22,265 nt of DNA from UBA8752 sp965659115 (GTDB taxonomy: Bacteria > Bacteroidota > Bacteroidia > Flavobacteriales_D > Sanyastnellaceae), in NCBI GenBank assembly GCA_965659115.1, contig CBFHUP010000046.1, forward strand, positions 1-22,265. Reading direction: 5' to 3'. Position 1 is the first letter of the stretch. Every line of letters starts with the position of its first letter. Below the pieces are notes generated by a model. That model saw nothing but the letters and a program-made list of their open reading frames with translations, made no database searches and had not been told where the DNA came from. Shown piece after piece: positions 16,555 through 22,265 of this stretch. Both the position numbers and the translations under genes were made by a program.

Positions 16555-17217
16555 ATGGCTGATCACAATACTTCCATAGCCCCAATCCCCCAAGACCTTG
16601 AGTCGGATGCGGTCATGAATGGCGCCAACCCTTTGGTCATGCGCCAGTTGTCTGTGGTATGCGGGGCGGGGAGTCGGTTGGAGCGGCTCGAACGTTGGTA
16701 CTTGTTTGTGCGGGACGCCATCCGTTACGATCCGTTTTTGATCAATTTGGAGCCTGAGGAAAATGCGGCTTCTCGAACCCTCGAAAACCAGAGTGGGCAT
16801 TGCGTACACAAGTCCATCTTGCTGGTGGCAGGGTTCCGGGCATTGGGGGTGCCAGCCCGATTGGGCCTTGCGCGGGTGCGCAACCATTTGGCGACGGCTT
16901 CGCTCGAATCAAAATTGGGGACGGACGTGCTGTCGCCCCACGGATATGTGGCCTTTTGGAATGGCCATCGGTGGGTGAAATGTACCCCTGTGTTTAACAG
17001 GGCTTTGTGTGAGAAGCTGGGCACGGTCCCCTTGGATTGGGACGCTGAGAACGATGTGTTGTTTCAGCCCCTTGACCGCAAAGGGGAGCGGTTCATGGAG
17101 TACTTAGAAGACTATGGCCTTTTTAGCACCTTGCCCATCGGCTTGATCCGAAATCAACTGGAGGAATTGTATCCCCATGCGTTCAATGTTGCAGGAGAAT
17201 GGGCATTGCCAGCCTGA
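16555..17217 (+). CDS. Transglutaminase-fold protein (probable cysteine hydrolase, atypical triad)
   Basis: The 220-residue soluble protein has no signal peptide. It shows the transglutaminase core: GHCVHKSILLVAGFRALGVPARLG with the nucleophile C83, then SPHGYVAFW with H129. The position of the usual catalytic Asp ('DPTF' in classical members) reads CTPVF, with Thr at 144, so the third triad residue is replaced or supplied elsewhere. A C-terminal MEYLEDYGLF motif follows. Related proteins are thought to be peptidases, amidases or transferases; the substrate here is unknown. It lies 28 bp downstream of the ligase-like gene on the same strand and converges on pyrG with only 6 bp between stops. 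Confidence 0.75.
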   Translation: MADHNTSIAPIPQDLESDAVMNGANPLVMRQLSVVCGAGSRLERLERWYLFVRDAIRYDPFLINLEPEENAASRTLENQSGHCVHKSILLVAGFRALGVPARLGLARVRNHLATASLESKLGTDVLSPHGYVAFWNGHRWVKCTPVFNRALCEKLGTVPLDWDAENDVLFQPLDRKGERFMEYLEDYGLFSTLPIGLIRNQLEELYPHAFNVAGEWALPA

Positions 17218-17223
17218 TTCTCC

Positions 17224-18903
17224 TCAGCCTTTGTGCTTTTGCGTTGTGCTGTCCGATTGGGTTTCCGGATTAGACGCTCCTCCAAACGAAACTGCCGCAG
17301 CAACAAAGGCTTTGAACAGTGGGTGGGGATTGATCACCGTGCTCTTGTATTCGGGATGGAATTGTGCCCCAACGAACCAAGGGTGCTCGGGAATCTCCAC
17401 GATTTCGACCAGGTTGGATTCTGGATGGGTTCCGGTCGCCACCATTCCAGCCTCGGTAAACTGTGCCCGGTAGGCTTCATTGAATTCGTATCGGTGGCGG
17501 TGGCGCTCCTCGGTTTCTGTCAACCCGTATGCTTGGGCTGCCAATGAACCCTTGGCAAGCTGGCAGGGGTAGGTTCCGAGCCTCATGGTGCCGCCCATGT
17601 CGGCCAACCCTTTTTGGGTTTCCATCAAATCGATGACGGGGTCGGGGGTGTAGTCCTTGATTTCGGTGCTGTGGGCTTCTTCGAGTCCCAAAACATTGCG
17701 GGCAAATTCAATCACGGCGCATTGCATGCCCAAGCATATGCCAAAGAAGGGGATGCCATTTTCTCTGGCGAACCGGATGGCTTCAATTTTGCCATCGATT
17801 CCACGGGACCCAAATCCAGGTGCCACCAATATGCCGTGTGCTTTGCCGAGCAGGGCCTCGTTATCTGGGCCTTGCAGCTGTTCAGAATGGATCCAGTTGA
17901 GGTTGACTTTGACGCCGCAAGCCGCTCCCGCATGGGTAAAGGACTCCACGATGCTTTTGTAGCTGTCTTGAAGTTCTACATACTTGCCAACCAGGGCAAT
18001 TTCGACTGAACCTTTCGGGTTTTTGTGGCGCTCTAAAAAGTTCAACCACCGGTTGAGATTCAGCCCAGCACGGCTGTCCACGCCCAACTTGCTCAGAACA
18101 ACTTCGTCTAGCTGTTCCTTCTGCATCAACAAGGGCACGTCGTAGATGGTGTCCGCATCGATGGACTGGATGACGGCTTCCTCGCCGACATTGCAGAACC
18201 GTGCCAGTTTGTTGCGGATGCTTTTGGTGAGGTTGTGCTCTGTGCGACAGACCAAGACATCGGGCTGCACTCCAAACTCCAGCAGCTGCTTGACGCTGTG
18301 CTGGGTAGGCTTGGTTTTGAGTTCACCCGCTGCCTTGAGGTAGGGCACCAAGGTGAGGTGGATGACGAGGGTGTCTTTGGGATGTTCCCAGCGCATTTGG
18401 CGCACCGCCTCGATGTAAGGCAAGGATTCGATGTCGCCTACGGTTCCACCAATCTCGGTGATCACGAAATCGTATTGGTCGCCCTCGCCCAAGATTTGGA
18501 TGCACCGCTTGATTTCATCGGTGATGTGGGGAATGATTTGGACTGTGCGTCCGAGGTATTCACCGCGTCGCTCTTTGTCGATGACGCTCTGGTATATCCG
18601 GCCAGTGGTGATGTTGTTGGCCTGAGAGGTGGAGACGTTTAAGAACCGCTCATAGTGTCCCAGGTCGAGGTCGGTTTCGGCACCGTCATCGGTGACATAG
18701 CATTCGCCATGCTCGTAAGGGTTGAGCGTGCCGGGATCGATGTTGATGTAAGGATCCAGTTTCTGGATGGTCACTTTCATCCCACGGGCCTGCAACAGCT
18801 TTGCCAAGGAGGCGCTGATGATGCCCTTGCCCAGACTGGAAGAAACCCCTCCGGTAACGAATATATATTTGGTGGCCTTGGCCTTTCCCGTAGTCGCGTG
18901 CAT
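17224..18903 (-). CDS. pyrG: CTP synthase
   Basis: The 559-residue product makes CTP from UTP, ATP and glutamine. The N-terminal synthase domain begins TKYIFVTGGVSSSLGKGI with the ATP loop at ~21-27, then LDPYINIDPGTLNPYEHGECYVTDDGAETDLDLG. The C-terminal class I glutamine amidotransferase domain has APGFGSRG, the nucleophile Cys in GICLGMQ (~390) and HPEYKS (His ~516, Glu ~518). The length exceeds the usual ~540 residues by a short N-terminal MHATTGKAKA extension and a polar, low-complexity C-terminal tail (PETQSDSTTQKHKG). The 71-bp gap upstream (18904-18974) holds TACCTTAG (18912-18919), only a loose promoter match. No attenuator-like terminator is visible. Confidence 0.95.
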   Translation of the reverse strand: MHATTGKAKATKYIFVTGGVSSSLGKGIISASLAKLLQARGMKVTIQKLDPYINIDPGTLNPYEHGECYVTDDGAETDLDLGHYERFLNVSTSQANNITTGRIYQSVIDKERRGEYLGRTVQIIPHITDEIKRCIQILGEGDQYDFVITEIGGTVGDIESLPYIEAVRQMRWEHPKDTLVIHLTLVPYLKAAGELKTKPTQHSVKQLLEFGVQPDVLVCRTEHNLTKSIRNKLARFCNVGEEAVIQSIDADTIYDVPLLMQKEQLDEVVLSKLGVDSRAGLNLNRWLNFLERHKNPKGSVEIALVGKYVELQDSYKSIVESFTHAGAACGVKVNLNWIHSEQLQGPDNEALLGKAHGILVAPGFGSRGIDGKIEAIRFARENGIPFFGICLGMQCAVIEFARNVLGLEEAHSTEIKDYTPDPVIDLMETQKGLADMGGTMRLGTYPCQLAKGSLAAQAYGLTETEERHRHRYEFNEAYRAQFTEAGMVATGTHPESNLVEIVEIPEHPWFVGAQFHPEYKSTVINPHPLFKAFVAAAVSFGGASNPETQSDSTTQKHKG

Positions 18904-18974
18904 ACGGGGTTCTAAGGTATGCCCATTCCTCCAGAGGTGGGGAGAGAATCTTTAAACTTTTTCTCAGCAGTCCT

Positions 18975-20114
18975 TTACAGTTGATCTGTCAAGGATTGAA
19001 CCACTTTGAATCCGCTGAGGAATTCTTTGGCGACGACGCGCAACAGAGAATATGCAGGGATGGCCAACATCATGCCGGTGATGCCTGCGAGGCTCCCTGC
19101 AATCGAGATGAGCAAGAAAATCTCTAAGGGGTGGGCCTTGACACTGCCCGCAAAAATCACGGGCTGCGTAAAGAGGTTGTCGACCAATTGTGCCAACAGG
19201 AATACGGCCCCGGCTTTGCCGAGCAGACTCCAGATCTCGGGAAACTGAAGGTGGGTGGTCAAGATGATGCCCAGTCCCAGACCTGCTCCGATCAACGGCC
19301 CGACATAGGGAATGAGGTTGAGTAGCCCCGCGAGGAACCCGATCAAAAAGGCATTGGGAACGCCTAAAATGAGCATGCCTCCGGTGATCACCGTTGTGAT
19401 GATGGCCACCTGAGCGGCCAACCCCACGAAGTAGCGGGTCAGGAGCGCTGTGGAGTTCGTGAGGATGCGCTGGATGCGTTCCGTGTAGTGGTCTGGCGTC
19501 AACGCTTGTACAATGCTGGGGAACAGGTTTCGGTCTTTGAGAAAGAAGAAGGTCATAAATGCAATGCTGAACAATGCCACCACAAGGCCACTCAGGGCCG
19601 ATAAGGTGCTGCCGAGTATTCCGCCGATCCCCGATGGCCCCAAAACAGAAGACAATCCCGTTCCCAAAGTGGAGGCGTCGAGCCATGACCATGCGTCGGC
19701 GCCGGTGGTGTTGAGCAGAGGAGCGAAGCTTGAAAGTTCCTTTTGGATGCGCTGAGCGATGCTTTGAAAATCCAAGTCCGCCACCACTTGCGCTTCCACG
19801 GCTACAAGCGGGACGAAAAGGTTGACCAACAAGGCAAACCCGGCAAACATGGTGGTCAGCGCTATAAAGGCTCCCAAACCTGGACCGGGCGTGCGGCCTG
19901 CGATGTTGAGTCGGTCGACCAGCTTCACAATGGGCCGGCCAATGAAACTCAGCGCTATCGAAATGATGAGGTATGCAGTGAGGTCAGAAAACCGCACCAT
20001 GCCCCCGATCAAAATCGCCACGCCGCATGCCCCTGCAATGCGCTTCAAAGTCCAGAAGTCCGCTTTGAAGGGGTGAGAGTTTGCGGTGGGATGCTCACGA
20101 AGAGATGAATCCAT
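18975..20114 (-). CDS. AI-2E/PerM-family membrane transporter
   Basis: The 379-residue product is a polytopic inner-membrane protein with paired hydrophobic segments at ~28-65 and 75-100, a periplasmic or cytosolic domain at ~105-175, and several helices from ~185 to the end. The family signature LAGLLNLIPYVGPLIGAGLG is near residues 255-275. Members include TqsA, an AI-2 exporter, and Na+/H+ antiporters, so the substrate should not be assumed to be AI-2. The gene follows sixA by 9 bp on the same strand and precedes pyrG, suggesting co-transcription with sixA. A promoter-like TTAATTTG overlapping the sixA stop may also serve it. Confidence 0.88.
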   Translation of the reverse strand: MDSSLREHPTANSHPFKADFWTLKRIAGACGVAILIGGMVRFSDLTAYLIISIALSFIGRPIVKLVDRLNIAGRTPGPGLGAFIALTTMFAGFALLVNLFVPLVAVEAQVVADLDFQSIAQRIQKELSSFAPLLNTTGADAWSWLDASTLGTGLSSVLGPSGIGGILGSTLSALSGLVVALFSIAFMTFFFLKDRNLFPSIVQALTPDHYTERIQRILTNSTALLTRYFVGLAAQVAIITTVITGGMLILGVPNAFLIGFLAGLLNLIPYVGPLIGAGLGLGIILTTHLQFPEIWSLLGKAGAVFLLAQLVDNLFTQPVIFAGSVKAHPLEIFLLISIAGSLAGITGMMLAIPAYSLLRVVAKEFLSGFKVVQSLTDQL

Positions 20115-20119
20115 GGGGG

Positions 20120-20127
20120 CAAATTAA
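20120..20127 (-). promoter_or_regulatory. Possible -7 box (TTAATTTG) overlapping the sixA stop
   Basis: On the minus strand TTAATTTG is followed by CCCCC and the ATG at 20114. One position departs from TAnnTTTG (T for A). It includes the TAA stop codon of sixA, so it may be only a by-product of that stop, but its distance to the start codon matches other boxes in this window. Confidence 0.25.
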
Positions 20128-20618
20128 GCTTCTTGCGGCGCGTAACGCACCGCCACCTTTCCGCAGTTGTAGCCGATGCCGCTCCAGCGGTCGATGTCCA
20201 GTTGTAAATGCACCATGTCTGCTGTGGAAAGTCCCATGTATTCGCCGGTTAAGACGGTGACGAGGGCGCTGATTCCAGGGTTGTGTCCAATGATCCACAG
20301 TCCGCTGAACCGCTCATCGGTTGTGGAGGCTAGTTGAATCCACATGTCGGGTTCAGCCAGATAGCCCCGCTCATCGACTTCGATGGGAGGGATGCTGCTA
20401 AGGCCTTGATTGGTCCAAGTTTCTGACACCAAGCCGGCCGTTTGAATCGTACGAATGGCACTCGATGCCAGGAGGCGGTGGGTTGCTTGTGGATGGACCC
20501 GATGGGCCTGCTGAATGCAGTCCTGTCTGCCTTTTGGTGTCAATGCTCGGAGGTGGTCAGGCATTGGCCTTGATCCAGATTCGGCTTGCCCATGGCGCAT
20601 CAAAAACAGCTCTTTCAT
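20124..20618 (-). CDS. sixA: SixA-like phosphohistidine phosphatase (histidine phosphatase superfamily)
   Basis: The 164-residue cytoplasmic protein begins MKELFLMRHGQAESG with the catalytic RHG motif (H9). It has RALTPKGRQDC, SSAIRTIQTA (substrate-pocket Arg) and the second catalytic His in LWIIGHNPGIS. This compact form, without the larger insertions of phosphoglycerate mutases, is that of SixA, which dephosphorylates phosphohistidine in HPt or PTS-type proteins. The partner in this organism is unknown. ATG 20618 is preceded by an A-rich leader (CAAAGAAAAAATTC), the usual translation-favouring context in Bacteroidota. It is divergent from the metalloregulator gene; no clear -7 box was found for it. 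Confidence 0.87.
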   Translation of the reverse strand: MKELFLMRHGQAESGSRPMPDHLRALTPKGRQDCIQQAHRVHPQATHRLLASSAIRTIQTAGLVSETWTNQGLSSIPPIEVDERGYLAEPDMWIQLASTTDERFSGLWIIGHNPGISALVTVLTGEYMGLSTADMVHLQLDIDRWSGIGYNCGKVAVRYAPQEA

Positions 20619-20669
20619 GTTGATGCAATTTGAATTTTTTCTTTGAGGTATTGTAATGATTTTCAGTGT

Positions 20670-20693
20670 AAGGCTAAATAAAAGTTTAGCCTT
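20670..20693. promoter_or_regulatory. Candidate DtxR/MntR operator: perfect 9-bp inverted repeat
   Basis: AAGGCTAAA (20670-20678), six-base spacer TAAAAG, TTTAGCCTT (20685-20693). The arms are perfect reverse complements. DtxR-family operators are palindromes of similar length with TTAG and CTAA cores (for example TTAGGTTAGCCTAACCTAA for DtxR), and the TTAGCC/GGCTAA cores here resemble them. It lies 27 bp upstream of the -7 box of the metalloregulator-ZIP operon, over the -33 region, where bound regulator would block RNA polymerase. It is 51 bp upstream of the sixA start, so an effect on sixA is possible but less likely. Confidence 0.65.
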
Positions 20694-20719
20694 GTCTAAA
20701 TATAGAATCTGACATGCCT

Positions 20720-20727
20720 TAAATTTG
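20720..20727 (+). promoter_or_regulatory. -7 box (TAAATTTG) 4 bases from the metalloregulator start
   Basis: TAAATTTG is an exact TAnnTTTG match, followed by CCCC and ATG 20732; transcription would start at about the ATG. A TTG at 20692-20694 is 25 bases upstream, slightly beyond the usual 19-21 spacing, and overlaps the end of the inverted repeat. Confidence 0.55.
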
Positions 20728-20731
20728 CCCC

Positions 20732-21442
20732 ATGCTGACCGTTTCGGTGGAGAATTACCTCAAGGCCATCCTTCATCTTCAGGTGGAGGGGGAGGACCGC
20801 GTGAGTACCACAGCGATTGCCCAAAAAGTGGCGTCTACACCAGCCAGTACGTCGGCCATGTTGACCAAACTCGGTGAAAGAGGGTGGTTGGAGCATCAAC
20901 CTTATCACGGTGTCAGGCTGACCAAAAAAGGGCACAGGGTGGCCATGGACATCCTGCGCAGGCACCGGTTGTGGGAGTGCTTTTTGGTGGATCATCTGGG
21001 GTTTGAATGGGACCAGGTTCATGATATTGCCGAAGAATTGGAGCATGTGGGGAGCGTGGAGTTGATCAACCGCTTGGACGCCTTTTTGGGCTTTCCCAAA
21101 TTGGACCCGCACGGTGACGTGATTCCCGGCCCAAATGGGCGTTTCCGGTCAGTGGCGGCACGCACCTTGCTCACGGAAGCCCCGCGGAACTTGGAGTTGG
21201 TTGTGGTGGGTGTCGTGGATGGTGGAGACGCATTTTTGCGCCACTTGGGTGTGCTTGGCATACAGTTGGGCACCCGGATGACCGTGCAGGAGCGGCTTGC
21301 GTTTGACGGCAGTTTGCATGTGAAATACCCCGACGAGGAGGAGGTCCAGCTTTTGGCTCCCTCTGTGGGACAGCGGTTATGGGTGGATCAAAGCAGCCCG
21401 TCTCCGGAGATTCTGTTTCCAGAAGAAGAAGACCAGCAATAG
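20732..21442 (+). CDS. DtxR/MntR-family metal-dependent transcriptional regulator
   Basis: The 236-residue product has a winged helix (1-65: VENYLKAILHL, recognition helix STPASTSAMLTKL, wing HGVRLTKKG), a dimerisation/metal domain (66-140) and a C-terminal FeoA/SH3-like domain (~150-225). Metal-site residues visible are H78, E82, H97, E101, E104 and H105. E101 occupies the position of the Cys that marks iron-type DtxR (C102) and of the Glu that marks MntR (E99), which favours manganese sensing. N8 replaces the Asp (MntR) or Met (DtxR) of the first helix. The full-length three-domain form is DtxR-like, whereas Bacillus MntR lacks the third domain. It probably represses its own operon through the inverted repeat at 20670. 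The ZIP gene starts one base after its stop. Confidence 0.9.
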   Translation: MLTVSVENYLKAILHLQVEGEDRVSTTAIAQKVASTPASTSAMLTKLGERGWLEHQPYHGVRLTKKGHRVAMDILRRHRLWECFLVDHLGFEWDQVHDIAEELEHVGSVELINRLDAFLGFPKLDPHGDVIPGPNGRFRSVAARTLLTEAPRNLELVVVGVVDGGDAFLRHLGVLGIQLGTRMTVQERLAFDGSLHVKYPDEEEVQLLAPSVGQRLWVDQSSPSPEILFPEEEDQQ

Positions 21443-21443
21443 A

Positions 21444-22265
21444 ATGGAGGGATTGTACGACGCATTGATGGGTTTGGACCCTGTTGTTGCAGCCTTGGTG
21501 GCGACCACCTTTACCTGGCTCATGACGGCGGCTGGCGCGTCTTTGGTGTTCTTTTTCAAGACTTTACACCGAAGGCTGCTCGACGGAATGTTGGGGTTCA
21601 CGGGCGGTGTGATGGTGGCTGCGAGTTGCTTCGGGCTGCTCATTCCGGCCATGGACATGACAGGTGGTGAAGGTTGGGAAAACGTGATGCCTGCGGCAGT
21701 GGGGTTCGTAGTGGGCGCGCTCTTTCTGTACGCCTTGGACAAGCTCACGCCTCACTTGCACATCAATTTCGACCGCAGCGAGGCCGAAGGGCCAGAAACG
21801 GATTGGCACAGGACAACTTTACTCGTGTTGGCCATCACCTTGCACAACATCCCGGAAGGGTTGGCGGTAGGTGTGCTTTTTGGCGGTGCTGCAGCGGGCA
21901 TAGAAGGCGCCACCATCGGTGGAGCCGTCGCGTTGGCCATCGGCATTGGCATTCAAAATTTTCCTGAAGGCATCGCCGTCAGCATGCCGCTGAGGCGCCA
22001 GGGCGTCTCCCGTGGACGTTCCTTCTGGTTTGGGCAATTGAGCGCCATTGTGGAGCCTGTAGCAGGCGTGGTGGGGGCCATTGCTGTATTGAGCATACAA
22101 CCGCTCCTTCCGTACGCATTGGCTTTTGCGGCGGGGGCCATGATTTATGTCGTGGTCGAGGAGGTGATACCGGAAACGCAACGGGACCGGTTCACCGACG
22201 TGGCGACATTGGGATTCATCGGTGGGTTTGTGCTGATGATGGTCCTCGACGTGGTCCTGGGTTGA
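21444..22265 (+). CDS. ZIP-family divalent metal transporter (GufA/ZupT-like)
   Basis: The 273-residue inner-membrane protein has about eight hydrophobic segments and is complete: TGA occupies the last three bases of the window. The binuclear metal-site motifs are HNIPEGLAVG (134-143) and QNFPEGIAVS (171-180, with the first His replaced by Gln), plus E204 in VEPVAG. A loop between helices has HLHINFD (104-110), a possible metal-binding segment. ZIP proteins import Zn, Mn or Fe into the cytoplasm. Its position one base after the MntR-like regulator suggests Mn or Fe import repressed by metal, but the substrate is inference. Spacing implies translational coupling. Confidence 0.92.
   Translation: MEGLYDALMGLDPVVAALVATTFTWLMTAAGASLVFFFKTLHRRLLDGMLGFTGGVMVAASCFGLLIPAMDMTGGEGWENVMPAAVGFVVGALFLYALDKLTPHLHINFDRSEAEGPETDWHRTTLLVLAITLHNIPEGLAVGVLFGGAAAGIEGATIGGAVALAIGIGIQNFPEGIAVSMPLRRQGVSRGRSFWFGQLSAIVEPVAGVVGAIAVLSIQPLLPYALAFAAGAMIYVVVEEVIPETQRDRFTDVATLGFIGGFVLMMVLDVVLG

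Noticed and set aside
18904..18974. Attenuator or leader peptide controlling pyrG, as in Gram-positives
   Set aside because: A GGAGGA followed by ATG and a four-codon frame is present, but the spacing is too short for a ribosome binding site and no terminator hairpin with a T-run is visible.
18975..20114. Quorum-sensing AI-2 transporter as a definite function
   Set aside because: The family name covers transporters of several substrates, and no luxS or other AI-2 gene is in the window.

Overview
This window looks like chromosomal DNA from a fairly GC-rich member of the Bacteroidota, probably near the Flavobacteriales. The grounds are two large secreted proteins with type IX secretion (T9SS) C-terminal regions, the 'GWN-V-NPYQA--DWD' and 'PGQ-FWV' motifs typical of surface proteins of this phylum, GC(T/M)D-type calcium-loop linkers, and -7 promoter boxes of the Bacteroidota form TAnnTTTG. 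Shine-Dalgarno sequences are largely absent. The genus cannot be named from the sequence alone. No rRNA, tRNA, CRISPR array, insertion sequence or phage gene was seen, and no gene-free stretch exceeds about 170 bp.

Layout. 1-7181 (+): two tandem paralogous secreted surface proteins, the first cut by the window edge, separated by a strong terminator and a promoter. 7297-8004 (-): a secreted pentapeptide-repeat protein. 8094-10593 (-): paaABCD, encoding three subunits of the phenylacetyl-CoA epoxidase plus the PaaD accessory protein. The reductase gene paaE (10688-11776, +) is divergent from them. 11784-13679 (-): an ABC-F ATPase of the Uup type. 13719-17217 (+): an ElaA-like acetyltransferase, then a polysaccharide group (ExoA-like glycosyltransferase overlapping an O-antigen ligase/polymerase-like membrane protein) and a transglutaminase-fold protein. 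17224-20618 (-): sixA, an AI-2E-family permease and pyrG. 20732-22265 (+): a DtxR/MntR-type metalloregulator and a ZIP metal transporter in one operon.

How they work together. PaaA, B, C and E would open aerobic phenylacetate degradation by epoxidising phenylacetyl-CoA, with PaaD helping cofactor assembly; the downstream genes of the pathway are not here. The regulator and the ZIP transporter form a metal homeostasis unit with a perfect 9-bp inverted repeat upstream, a strong candidate operator. The glycosyltransferase and ligase-like proteins probably make or attach a surface glycan.

No clearly new multi-gene system was found. The most interesting pattern is regulatory: several genes carry a TAnnTTTG box only 4-6 bases before the start codon, which predicts leaderless transcripts. 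The metalloregulator operator and the split paa locus come next.
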